Below, in pieces: positions 47,966-56,853 of a stretch of 64,000 nucleotides of DNA; the first letter of the stretch is position 1; each line of letters begins with the position of its first letter. Location: assembly GCF_016905005.1 (NCBI RefSeq), contig NZ_JADIKC010000007.1, positions 209,717 through 273,716 of the forward strand, written 5' to 3'. The position numbers were made by a program, and so were the translations under genes. The notes beneath the pieces were generated by a model that ran no database searches, was not told the origin of the DNA, and worked only from the letters and a program-made list of their open reading frames with translations. This stretch comes from Dyella kyungheensis (lineage in GTDB: Bacteria; Pseudomonadota; Gammaproteobacteria; Xanthomonadales; Rhodanobacteraceae).

Positions 47966-48155
47966 GACCTAGCCCCAATGTCTTGTGAGCGGTCGCGCGG
48001 TTTTCCGCACAACGGCCAACCTTGGCAAACGCGAACAGTGTCGTGGTTTGCGGCCTCAACGTCCAACGCCGTATGGAAATGATCCTTTAGCCGCCAAGGT
48101 GACCCGGCGCCGCAAGTTTTCGCTTGCCGTCGCAAGTTCGCAACACACCACCGAT

Positions 48156-48168
48156 GATATCGATACCA
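48156..48168. promoter_or_regulatory. Secondary operator-like half site
   Basis: GATATCGATACCA matches the right half of the main palindrome (GATATCGATAACA) at 12 of 13 positions, 43-55 bp upstream of it. A second regulator site at this distance would fit looping or control of the LacI gene itself. Confidence 0.5.
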
Positions 48169-48186
48169 GACGCAACTATGTTGTGA

Positions 48187-48232
48187 CGCAGCAAATGTTA
48201 TCGATATCTTGATATCGATAACATTTGCTGCG
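48187..48232. promoter_or_regulatory. 46-bp palindromic operator of the sugar locus
   Basis: Two 22-bp arms, exact reverse complements, meet over a TT centre (48209-48210). The core is TGTTATCGATATC with its complement GATATCGATAACA. Palindromes rich in ATCGAT are usual LacI-family targets. It lies about 85 bp before the predicted GH65 start and within the 349-bp divergent gap (47966-48314), which holds no gene. A 7-bp-stem hairpin at 48264-48284 follows it in the leader. Confidence 0.85.
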
Positions 48233-48314
48233 AAGCTCCGCCCGCACACCAAGAAGCCAGGATGGCCTGCTCGATCTGCAGGCCTTCCGGAAAGCCAAAA
48301 ATAAAGCGGAGAGA

Positions 48315-51300
48315 GTGACGTTGGACCTTCAAGAAACGGCGCAGGTCTTGCCGCCCCTTGGTCGTGCCTGGCGCGACCCGTGGGTGGTAACCCGTCAGAA
48401 CGCCGATCCCGCCGCCTTCGCGCAGGATGAAAGCCTGTTTGCCCTGTCCAACGGCGCGCTCGGCGTGCGCGGCGGCCTGGAGGAAGGCGACAGCGCCAGC
48501 CAGGCCTGCTTCCTCGCCGGTGCCTGGGAACGTACGCCGATCGAGTACCACGAGCGCTTCCCCGGTTTTGCCGCGCATACCGACACGCGCATCCCCGTCG
48601 CCGACGGCACCCGCATCCATCTGCGCCTGGGCGACACGCCGGTGCGGCTTGGCGAAGGCGAATGGCAGCAGTTCGAACGCGCCCTCGACCTGCGCACCGG
48701 CAGCTATCGCCGCCAGTTGCGCTGGCGTTCGCCGGACGGCGCCACCTTGCTGATCGACGCCGAACGCATCGTCAGTTTCGATAGCGCCGCCTTGCTGGCG
48801 ATCCGGTACCGCGTGACTTCGGTGGACTACACCGGCCCGGTGACGCTGGAGTCTTCCATCAGCACGGCGCGCAGCGCGACCGAGCAAGGCGACGATCCGC
48901 GCATCGGCACGCGAGTCGACGGCGGCCTGGCCACCATCGATGCCGCCGCGGGCGATAGCGTGGCCCATGTGCTCCAGCGCACCGCGCACAGCGATATCCG
49001 CGTGGCCTGCATGCAGCAGCACGCGATCATCGACGACAGCCTCGGCTTCCGCCTGGCCAACCTCGCGCAACATGGCGTGATGCAGGTGTTCGAAGGCGAC
49101 CTGGCGCCGGGCAAGTCGGTGACGTTCGAGAAATACGTCGCCTATGCATGGACCCAACCCGGTGGCGCCGATACTGACGCCGAGCTGCTTGCGCGCACCG
49201 CCAGCGCGCTTATCCAGGCATACGAGCACGGTTACGACGCCCTGCTGGCGCGCCAGACGCAGGCGCTGACGCAGCTGTGGCAGAACGCCGATCTGGCCAT
49301 CGACGGCGATCCCGTCACCGAACAGGCGCTGCGTTTCAACCTGTTCCATATCTTCCAGTCGAGCAGTCGCGACGGCCGGGGCAGCACCGCGGCCAAGGGC
49401 CTCACCGGCGAAGGCTACGAAGGCCACTATTTCTGGGACGCCGAGGCTTTCATGCTGCCGGCGATGGTGGCGCTTGCGCCCGACGTGGCGCGCAGCATGC
49501 TGATGTATCGCCACGGCACGCTCGACCGCGCACGCGCCCATGCCCGCGAAATGAACCACGCGCGAGGTGCGCTGTATGCATGGCGCACCATCAGCGGCGA
49601 CGAATGCTCCGCCTATTTCCCCAGCGGCTCGGCGCAGTACCACATCAATGCCGCCGTGGCCTGGGCGATCCGCCACTACGTCGATGCGAGCGGCGACGAC
49701 GCGTTCCTGCGCGACGTGGGCGCGGAGATGCTGTTCGAGACGGCGCGCATCTGGCTGGACATCGGCCACTTCAATGCGCGTCGCGGCGGTGCGTTCTGCA
49801 TCCATGACGTGACCGGCCCCGACGAATACACCGCGCTGGTCGACAACAACCATTACACCAACCGCATGGCGCAGCGTCACTTGCGCGATGCCGCGAACGT
49901 GGCCCGCTGGCTGGCCGACACCGCGCCGGACAGCTTCGCGGAGCTGGCGCGCCGCATCGGCCTGGAACAGTTCGAGATCATGCAGTGGCAGCGCGCCGCC
50001 GAGCTGATGTACCTGGCCGAAGACGCGGAACTGGGCATCTTCCCGCAGGACGACACCTTCCTCGACAAGCCGCGCATGCCGGCGCGCTCGGCGGGCGAAG
50101 GCAAGCGTCCGCTGCTGCTGGAACTGCATCCGCTGACCATCTATCGGCACCAGGTGTGCAAGCAGGCCGATACCCTGCTTGCGCTGCTGCTCGCCGGCGA
50201 CGACGTGACGGTGGCCGCCAAGCGCCGCAACTTCGACTACTACGAAGACGTCACGGTGCACGACTCCACCCTGTCCGCTTCCACGTTCGGCGTGATGGCG
50301 GCGGAAGTGGGCGAAGCCGACAAGGCATGGCGCTACTTCCAGGACACCTTGCGGGTGGATCTGGACGACCTGCACGGCAACGCGGCGCACGGCCTGCACA
50401 TGGCGGCCATGGCCGGCAGCTGGCAGTCGCTCGCCTGGGGCTACGGCGGCATGCGCGTGGTGGATGGCGAACTGCGCCTGCGCCCGCAACTGCCCGATGC
50501 ATGGCATCGCTATCGCTTCGGCATCGCCTGGCAGCGGGGCCATCTGCGCGTGGAAGTGGATCGCACCGGCGTGCGTTACACGGTGACGCGCGGCGATCAG
50601 CTGCACTTCCGTCATGCCGGCGAACACGTGCGGTTGCGCCAGGGCGAATCGATTTCCATGCCGCATCGCGCGCCCGCCAGCGACGCCTCGCTGCAAGCCG
50701 TGATCTTCGATCTCGACGGCGTGATCGCCGACACCGCGGTCGTGCATCGCGCGGCCTGGGAACAGCTGGCGCACGACATCGGCGCGCCGTTCGACGAACA
50801 CATCGCCGAGCGCATGAAGGGCGTGGATCGCCGCGGCTCGCTGGAAATCCTGCTGGAACGTGCGCCGCACGCGTATTCCGAGCGCGAGAAACGCGTGCTG
50901 GAAGATCGCAAGAATTCCTACTACGTGGCACAGATCGAGTGCTTCGGCCCCGATCAGCTGCTTCGCGGTGCGCGCAGCGCGGTGGAAAGCGTGCGCGACG
51001 CGGGCCTGCGCACCGGGCTGGCGTCGGCCAGCCGCAACGCGCCGTTGCTGCTGGATCGGCTGGGTATCGCCGAGTTGTTCGATTACGTCGTCGACGCTTC
51101 GCGCATCACGCACTCCAAACCGCATCCGGAAATCTTTCTCGCCGCGGCCACCGGCTTGGGCGTGGCGCCGGAAACGTGTCTTGGCGTGGAAGATGCCGCG
51201 GCCGGCGTCGACAGCATTCTCGCCGCCGGCATGCGTGCCGTGGGCGTGGGCGACGCGACCGTGCTGGCGCGCGCCGAAGACATTCTGGTGGGTATCGAGG

Positions 51301-51392
51301 CTTTCGATATCCAACGCTACATCAGCGGGCAGCCGAACGACCGGGAGACGTCGTCGGAAGTCCTGCCGAACCACTGCTCAGGACCACTCTGA
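48315..51392 (+). CDS. GH65 disaccharide phosphorylase fused to beta-phosphoglucomutase
   Basis: A 1025-residue fusion without signal peptide. Residues 1 to about 780 are a GH65 inverting phosphorylase. The acid/base is Glu504 in TGPDEYTALVDNN, and phosphate-site blocks are YRHQVCKQADTLL (about 614) and HDSTLSASTFGVMAAE (about 648). Residues from 797 are a HAD-type beta-phosphoglucomutase with DLDGV (799-803), SASRNAPLLLDRLGIA and HSKPHPEIFLAAA. Together they would split trehalose, kojibiose, maltose or a like sugar with phosphate into glucose and beta-glucose-1-phosphate, then convert the latter to glucose-6-phosphate. Substrate cannot be fixed from sequence. The start is uncertain: GTG at 48315 or TTG at 48321, both near GGAGAGAG; upstream in-frame codons fall in the operator. 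Confidence 0.88.
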   Translation: MTLDLQETAQVLPPLGRAWRDPWVVTRQNADPAAFAQDESLFALSNGALGVRGGLEEGDSASQACFLAGAWERTPIEYHERFPGFAAHTDTRIPVADGTRIHLRLGDTPVRLGEGEWQQFERALDLRTGSYRRQLRWRSPDGATLLIDAERIVSFDSAALLAIRYRVTSVDYTGPVTLESSISTARSATEQGDDPRIGTRVDGGLATIDAAAGDSVAHVLQRTAHSDIRVACMQQHAIIDDSLGFRLANLAQHGVMQVFEGDLAPGKSVTFEKYVAYAWTQPGGADTDAELLARTASALIQAYEHGYDALLARQTQALTQLWQNADLAIDGDPVTEQALRFNLFHIFQSSSRDGRGSTAAKGLTGEGYEGHYFWDAEAFMLPAMVALAPDVARSMLMYRHGTLDRARAHAREMNHARGALYAWRTISGDECSAYFPSGSAQYHINAAVAWAIRHYVDASGDDAFLRDVGAEMLFETARIWLDIGHFNARRGGAFCIHDVTGPDEYTALVDNNHYTNRMAQRHLRDAANVARWLADTAPDSFAELARRIGLEQFEIMQWQRAAELMYLAEDAELGIFPQDDTFLDKPRMPARSAGEGKRPLLLELHPLTIYRHQVCKQADTLLALLLAGDDVTVAAKRRNFDYYEDVTVHDSTLSASTFGVMAAEVGEADKAWRYFQDTLRVDLDDLHGNAAHGLHMAAMAGSWQSLAWGYGGMRVVDGELRLRPQLPDAWHRYRFGIAWQRGHLRVEVDRTGVRYTVTRGDQLHFRHAGEHVRLRQGESISMPHRAPASDASLQAVIFDLDGVIADTAVVHRAAWEQLAHDIGAPFDEHIAERMKGVDRRGSLEILLERAPHAYSEREKRVLEDRKNSYYVAQIECFGPDQLLRGARSAVESVRDAGLRTGLASASRNAPLLLDRLGIAELFDYVVDASRITHSKPHPEIFLAAATGLGVAPETCLGVEDAAAGVDSILAAGMRAVGVGDATVLARAEDILVGIEAFDIQRYISGQPNDRETSSEVLPNHCSGPL

Positions 51393-51456
51393 CAGCGTGA
51401 AGCACCACTCCTAAGAAACACAAACAACAGCTTTTCTTTGATGGGGAGGAAACACT

Positions 51457-53997
51457 ATGAACACGCAACGCATGACTCGTCGGCTGCTTGTCACCAGCAT
51501 CGCCGCTTTGCTCGCCGCCGGTTCTCTACATGCGCAGGATGCGACACCCAACGCGGCGCCCGCTGCCGCACAAGGCACGACGCCGGCACCGCCCGCGCCG
51601 GCCAACCAGAAGAACGCCACCAATCTCGACCAGGTGGTGGTCACCGGTACCGCCGCTGCCGGCGGCCTGAAGAAGATCGACACCTCGTACTCGGTCACCG
51701 CGGCCACGCTCGACCAGATCCGCGAATTCAATCCCAAGAGCACGGCCGACCTGCTGAAGATGGCGCCGGGTGTGTTCCCGGAATCGTCGGGCGGCCAGAC
51801 CGGTGCGAACATCGAAGTGGCCGGCTTCCCGGGCGGCGGCGATGCGCCGTTCGCCACGCTGCAGATCAACGGCTCGCCGATCTATCCGATGCCGACGCTG
51901 TCGTTCATGGAAAACTCCTCGATGTTCCGCCTCGATGACACCATCGATCATGCGGAATTCGTGCTCGGCGGCCCGGCCGTGCTGTACGGCAACGGCCAGC
52001 CCGGCCTCACCGCCAACTTCATCCTGCGCGAAGGCACCGACAAACCCAGCGGCGACATCGGCGTCACCTACGGGTCGGAAGGCCTGGTGCGTCTGGACGG
52101 CTTCTACGGCTTCAAGATCGCCGACGGCTGGTACGGCAGCGTGGGCGGCTTCTGGCGCCAGTCCGACGGCGTGCGCGATCCGCAGTTCGATGCCGACAAG
52201 GGCGGCTCGCTGACCGCCACGTTGACGCACAACTTCGGCGACAGCGGCTCGATCATGTTCTACGCGCGCGACCTGAAGGACCACAACCAGTTCGTCACCG
52301 ATACGCCGATCCTCAATCCGGGCCGTGGCCAGTTCGACAACTACCCCGGCTTCGATGCGCTCACCGGCACCTTCGGCAGCAAGGCCGACCAGTACGCCTT
52401 CCTGCAGACCACGCCGTGCACCACGGCGGGCTGCCAGCCGGCCGGCCAGCATGTGAACCTGGCCGACGGCCGCGGCGCCGACGTGGTGTCCGTCGGTGGC
52501 AATCTCGACCTGACCTTCGGCGACGGCTGGAACATTTCGGACAAGTTCAACTTCACCGGCGGTGAGATGAACACGGTCGCGTTCTTCAGCACCGGTGCCA
52601 ATCCGCAGACGCTGGGCAGCTACATCGACGACCAGATCACCGCCGACGGCCTCCCGGCCGGCACCACCGCCACCGCCACCTACGTCAACAACGGCGGCGC
52701 GGCGGACATGAACCAGAACGTCACCACGCAGGGCTACTGGTACGTACACAAGCGCATCCAGGGTGCGTCGAACGAGTTCCACATCAGCAAGGACATCTTC
52801 GAAGGCAACACGCTGACGTTCGGCAACTACACCGCCGTCTACAACGATCACGACAACTGGCTGCTCGGCAACAACATGCTGCTGCAGGCCAAGAACAATC
52901 CGTACCCGATCGCCGTGACGCTGAGCAACGGCGACGTGCTGTCGAGCCCGGGCGGTTTCGTCAGCGGTCCGTCGACGGCGATTCGCGAAGCGTGGAACGG
53001 CTTCAATACGGCGTTCTTCCTGACCGACTCGTGGAAGGTCGACAAGTGGTTGTTCGACGTCGGTGTCCGCGAGGAACGCCAGGAAGCCAATGGCCGCATC
53101 CAGAACACGGCCACCGGCGATCTCGACGGCAATCCGACCACGCTCTACAACAACAACTCGCAGTACCTGACGGCCGGCAACACGTACATCAATTACGCAA
53201 AGACCGCACCGTCGTGGACGATCGGCGCCAACTACGAGATCCAGAGCAACATGAGCGTGTACGCACGCGTCAACGACGGCGTGCACTTCCCGGGCTTCGA
53301 TGACCTGCGTGGCCTGCCCAGCCAGCCGATCAACAAGATCCACAACATGGAAGTGGGCTTCAAGTACCAGGCCGACTGGGTGTACGTGGACGTGAACGCG
53401 TACCGCAAGTTGTTCTACAACGTGCCGTACACGATCACCCAGGGCAATGGCCAGCAGTTCTCGTTCGACTACGGCTCGGCCACCAAGGGCATCAACTTCA
53501 CCACGGTGCTGAAGCCGGTGCCGGGCACGCCGGGCTTCCAGATCGCGTTCAGCGGCAACTACATGGACGGCCACTACACGCACAGCGCCGCCTGCACGCC
53601 CTACCTGCAGCAGAGTGGAGAAGAGGGCTGCGCCAGCCTCAACGGTATGCAGCTGCAGCGCCAGCCGCAGTTCCACGGCATCCTGACGCCGTCGTACCAG
53701 TGGCCCACCGGCTTCGGCAACATGAAGCTGTGGCTGACCTACGAATACGTCGGCAACCGCTACGGCGACCTGATCGAGCAGCAGCCGCTCGGCCAGTACC
53801 ACACGCTGGCGTTCGGTGCCACGGCGAACATCGGCGACAACTGGCAGGTTAACCTGCAGGGCACCAACCTCACCAACGAGATCGGCATCACCGAAGGCAA
53901 CTCGCGTCTGTTCGGCTTTGCCAGCGCGGGCGGAGTGATTCTTGCCCGCTCGATCGAAGGTCGTGAGGTCAACCTGCAGGTCAAGTACAACTTCTAA
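51457..53997 (+). CDS. TonB-dependent receptor of the sugar locus
   Basis: An 846-residue outer-membrane receptor. A signal peptide (RLLVTSIAALLAAGSLHAQD), an Ala/Pro-rich spacer and the TonB-box-like LDQVVVTGT precede a plug with TADLLKMAPGVFPESSGG and HAEFVLGGPAVLYGNGQPG, then a barrel ending in VNLQVKYNF. There is no SusD partner, so uptake is of the Xanthomonas single-receptor kind. GGGGAGGA lies 6 bp before the ATG. Its place after the GH65 gene suggests it brings in the disaccharide or its decorated precursor; it does not resemble the BtuB in this window. A terminator follows. Confidence 0.88.
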   Translation: MNTQRMTRRLLVTSIAALLAAGSLHAQDATPNAAPAAAQGTTPAPPAPANQKNATNLDQVVVTGTAAAGGLKKIDTSYSVTAATLDQIREFNPKSTADLLKMAPGVFPESSGGQTGANIEVAGFPGGGDAPFATLQINGSPIYPMPTLSFMENSSMFRLDDTIDHAEFVLGGPAVLYGNGQPGLTANFILREGTDKPSGDIGVTYGSEGLVRLDGFYGFKIADGWYGSVGGFWRQSDGVRDPQFDADKGGSLTATLTHNFGDSGSIMFYARDLKDHNQFVTDTPILNPGRGQFDNYPGFDALTGTFGSKADQYAFLQTTPCTTAGCQPAGQHVNLADGRGADVVSVGGNLDLTFGDGWNISDKFNFTGGEMNTVAFFSTGANPQTLGSYIDDQITADGLPAGTTATATYVNNGGAADMNQNVTTQGYWYVHKRIQGASNEFHISKDIFEGNTLTFGNYTAVYNDHDNWLLGNNMLLQAKNNPYPIAVTLSNGDVLSSPGGFVSGPSTAIREAWNGFNTAFFLTDSWKVDKWLFDVGVREERQEANGRIQNTATGDLDGNPTTLYNNNSQYLTAGNTYINYAKTAPSWTIGANYEIQSNMSVYARVNDGVHFPGFDDLRGLPSQPINKIHNMEVGFKYQADWVYVDVNAYRKLFYNVPYTITQGNGQQFSFDYGSATKGINFTTVLKPVPGTPGFQIAFSGNYMDGHYTHSAACTPYLQQSGEEGCASLNGMQLQRQPQFHGILTPSYQWPTGFGNMKLWLTYEYVGNRYGDLIEQQPLGQYHTLAFGATANIGDNWQVNLQGTNLTNEIGITEGNSRLFGFASAGGVILARSIEGREVNLQVKYNF

Positions 53998-54039
53998 ATC
54001 GTTTCACGCAAGACGCTTCACCTAGCACTTCCCTCGACT

Positions 54040-54079
54040 GTCCCGGGCCGCCACTAGTGCGGCGGTCCGGGACCTTTTT
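54040..54079 (+). terminator. Rho-independent terminator after the TonB receptor
   Basis: A 13-pair stem with one G-U (54040-54052 with 54061-54073), 8-base loop and CTTTTT tail, 42 bp past the receptor stop. Partial read-through to the MFS gene 24 bp further on would give lower expression of the second half of the locus. Confidence 0.85.
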
Positions 54080-54102
54080 AGAAACCTCACTACGGGGTGT
54101 GC

Positions 54103-55365
54103 ATGAACCGGTTCCGCATGGTCGTCGCGCTGGCATCGATCTACATGGTGTTCGCGATACTGCTCAACAGCGTCGGCACGGTCATCCTGCAGTCGATCCA
54201 CACCTTCGGCATCGACAAGCCGCAGGCCAGCCTGCTGGAACTGTTCAAGGACTTGCCGATCGCCGTCACCTCGTTCCTGGTGGCTTCGTTCCTGCCGCGG
54301 CTGGGCTATCGCCGCGCGATGATGCTGGCCTTGTGCATCGTGGGCAGCGCCTGCGTGCTGATGCCGTTGTTCCCCAGCTTCCATACCACCGAATTGTTGT
54401 TCACCTGCGTGGGCGTGTCGTTCGCGCTGGCGAAGGTGTCCGTGTATTCCTCCATCGGCCTGCTGACCGACAGCAAGGCCGAGCACGGCCGGCTCACCAA
54501 CACCATCGAGGGGCTGTTCATGCTCGGCGTGTTGGCCAGCGGTTGGCTGTTCAGTGCGTTCATCGATCATGGCAACCCGGCCAACCCCTCGTGGTTCAAC
54601 GTGTACTGGGTGCTGGCCGTGCTGTGTTTCGGCACGGTGGCGCTGCTGTCGGGCGCGCGGCTGGACGAATCGGCGGCGCATGGCGAAGTGCGGCTGTCGA
54701 TGGGCCAGGCCCTGCGCGACATGTACTGCCTGCTGATGCGCACGCTGGTCTACGTGTTCCTGCTCTCCGCCTTCCTCTATGTGTTGATCGAGCAGAGCTT
54801 CAGCACCTGGCTGCCGACCTTCAACAACGAGATCCTCAAGCTGCCCAATGCGATGAGCATCCAGATGGCGAGCATTCTCGCCGGTGCCACTGCGCTGGGG
54901 CGCATCATTGCCGGCCAGTTGCTGCGGCGCATGTCCTGGCACGTGCTGCTCAACCTGTGCGTGGTCGGCATGGGTGCGCTGATCCTGCTGGTGCTGCCGC
55001 TGGCGCGCCATGCGGTGGTGGGCGTCGATGTGGGCTGGTTCAATGCGCCGATCGCCGCCTACCTGATTCCGCTGATCGGCCTGCTGATGGCGCCGATCTA
55101 TCCGGTGATCAATTCGGTGGCGTTGAGCTCGCTGCCCAAGCCCTCGCATGCGGCCATGACCGGCCTCATCGTGATTTTCTCCGCGCTCGGCGGCACGTTG
55201 GGTTCGCGCATCACCGCCATCGTCTTCACCAACTTCGGCGGCATCCATGCGTTCTATTTCTCGCTGGTGCCGATGACGCTGATCCTGGTGACGCTGTTCT
55301 TCTTCAAGCGCGAAACCGATCGCTTCGCGGTGCCGCCCATGCTGGCGCCGGAGGGCACGGCGTGA
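54103..55365 (+). CDS. MFS transporter of the sugar locus
   Basis: A 420-residue major facilitator with about 12 membrane helices. The first half contains FLPRLGYRRAMMLAL, a loop 2-3 type segment; the second half includes QSFSTWLPTFNNEILKLP and TALGRIIAGQLLRRMSW. It is the only inner-membrane transporter in the locus and would carry glucose or disaccharide released in the periplasm into the cytoplasm. ATG at 54103 is preferred; an in-frame GTG lies two codons upstream. Its stop overlaps the sulfatase start by 4 bp (GTGA). Confidence 0.85.
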   Translation: MNRFRMVVALASIYMVFAILLNSVGTVILQSIHTFGIDKPQASLLELFKDLPIAVTSFLVASFLPRLGYRRAMMLALCIVGSACVLMPLFPSFHTTELLFTCVGVSFALAKVSVYSSIGLLTDSKAEHGRLTNTIEGLFMLGVLASGWLFSAFIDHGNPANPSWFNVYWVLAVLCFGTVALLSGARLDESAAHGEVRLSMGQALRDMYCLLMRTLVYVFLLSAFLYVLIEQSFSTWLPTFNNEILKLPNAMSIQMASILAGATALGRIIAGQLLRRMSWHVLLNLCVVGMGALILLVLPLARHAVVGVDVGWFNAPIAAYLIPLIGLLMAPIYPVINSVALSSLPKPSHAAMTGLIVIFSALGGTLGSRITAIVFTNFGGIHAFYFSLVPMTLILVTLFFFKRETDRFAVPPMLAPEGTA

Positions 55366-56813
55366 GTTTCACGCGCCGCCAGTTCCTGGCGTCGGGCATG
55401 GTCGCTGCGGGTGCGGCGCTGACATCGAAGGCATGGTCGGGCACCGGCAGCGCGAAGCAGACGGGGCGCATGCGCAACGTGCTGCTGATCGTGGCCGACG
55501 ATCATGGCTACGACATGTCGAGCCTGGGCAGTGCCGTGCATACGCCGACACTGGATCGGCTGGCCCGCGAAGGCACGCTGTTCACCGACGCCTATGCCTC
55601 GGTGTCTTCCTGCAGCTCGAGCCGCTCCACTCTTTACACTGGCCTTTATTCGCATACCAACGGCATGTACGGCCTTTCGCACGACGTGCATAACTTCTCG
55701 TTGCTGGAAGACGTGAAGACGCTGCCGTGGATGCTCAAGCAGCACGGCTATGCCACGTCGCTGGTCGGCAAGCTGCACGTGAAGCCGGAAGCCGCGCTGG
55801 CCTACGATGCGTGGCTGCTGCCCGAACAAGCCGGCAACCGCGACGTGGCGGCGATGGGACACGCCGCCGGGCAATGGATGCGGGCGCAAGGCACGCGCCC
55901 GTTCTTCCTGACCATGGGCTATAGCGATCCGCATCGCGCGGGCGACCCTTCGCAGTTCGGCAATACGCGCGACTGGCCGGAAGTGAAGCGCATGCGCTAT
56001 CGGCCACAGGACGTGACCATTCCCTCGCATCTGCCGGATCTTCCGGGTGTGCGCGAAGATCTCGCCCAGTACTACGAAGCCGTCAGCCGCATGGACAGCG
56101 GCGTGGACATCCTGTTGCGCGAACTCGAAGCCTCCGGGCACGCGGACGACACGCTGGTGATCTATCTGTCCGACAACGGCCGTCCGTTTCCCGGCGCCAA
56201 GGACAATCTCTACTACGAAGGCATTCATCTGCCGCTGATCGTGCGGGCGCCGCACGCCGCGCGTCGTGGCATCCGCAACAACGCGATGGTGAGCTGGATC
56301 GACATCACGCCGACCATTCTCGACTGGGCCGGCGTGTCACCGCCGCAGGGTTATCGGTATTTGCCACTGCCCGGTCGTTCGCTTCTACCGATCCTGGAGC
56401 AGTCATCGCCCGGCGGTTGGGACGAGGTGTTTGCTACGCACTCGTTCCACGAGATCGATCAGTACTACCCCACTCGTTCATTGCGCACGCGGCGCTACAG
56501 CTATTTCCTGAATCTGCAGCCCAGCCTGCGCGTGCCGATTGCCAGCGACGTGGCGCTGTCGCCCTCGTGGAAGGCGATCACCTCCACGCCCGGCGCCCGC
56601 CTGGGCAAACGGTCGCTGGGAGCGTTCGAACACCGGCCCGATGAAGAACTCTACGACCTGCACGCCGACCCCGACGAGATCGTGAACCTGGCCAGCGACC
56701 CGGCGCATGCCGCCGCGCTGGCCGATGTCCGCGCGCAGTTGGCGCGCTGGCGCACCGCCACCCACGACCCGTGGATGGCCGGCATCACCAATCCCTTTGG
56801 ACCCGCACGCTGA
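55362..56813 (+). CDS. TAT-exported sulfatase (S1 family, heparan N-sulfatase-like)
   Basis: A 483-residue type I sulfatase. The N terminus has a twin-arginine signal (TRRQFLASG). Metal-binding residues are in LLIVADDHGYDMSS and VIYLSDNGRPFPGAK, and LVGKLHVKPEAA is an active-site block. The formylglycine site is Cys84 in SVSSCSSSRSTLYTGL; the usual Pro or Ala two residues after the cysteine is Ser here. Overall it resembles the N-sulfoglucosamine sulfohydrolase branch, but the substrate is open. The GTG start overlaps the MFS stop by 4 bp. A maturase (FGE or anSME) would be needed and is not in the window. Confidence 0.85.
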   Translation: MSFTRRQFLASGMVAAGAALTSKAWSGTGSAKQTGRMRNVLLIVADDHGYDMSSLGSAVHTPTLDRLAREGTLFTDAYASVSSCSSSRSTLYTGLYSHTNGMYGLSHDVHNFSLLEDVKTLPWMLKQHGYATSLVGKLHVKPEAALAYDAWLLPEQAGNRDVAAMGHAAGQWMRAQGTRPFFLTMGYSDPHRAGDPSQFGNTRDWPEVKRMRYRPQDVTIPSHLPDLPGVREDLAQYYEAVSRMDSGVDILLRELEASGHADDTLVIYLSDNGRPFPGAKDNLYYEGIHLPLIVRAPHAARRGIRNNAMVSWIDITPTILDWAGVSPPQGYRYLPLPGRSLLPILEQSSPGGWDEVFATHSFHEIDQYYPTRSLRTRRYSYFLNLQPSLRVPIASDVALSPSWKAITSTPGARLGKRSLGAFEHRPDEELYDLHADPDEIVNLASDPAHAAALADVRAQLARWRTATHDPWMAGITNPFGPAR

Positions 56814-56853
56814 GCGCGAGGTTCGACCGCTGCAACGAGGAATGCGCAAGCCC

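Noticed and set aside
48198..51374. A 1058-codon open frame on the minus strand opposite the GH65 fusion gene
   Set aside because: It has no family motif, is rich in Arg/His/Gly/Ala as expected of the antisense of a GC-rich gene, and lies wholly opposite a well-supported enzyme.
54057..55361. An in-frame N-terminal extension of the sulfatase through the MFS gene
   Set aside because: The extension is a shifted-frame shadow of the transporter; the twin-arginine signal begins at 55362 right where a GTG overlaps the transporter stop.
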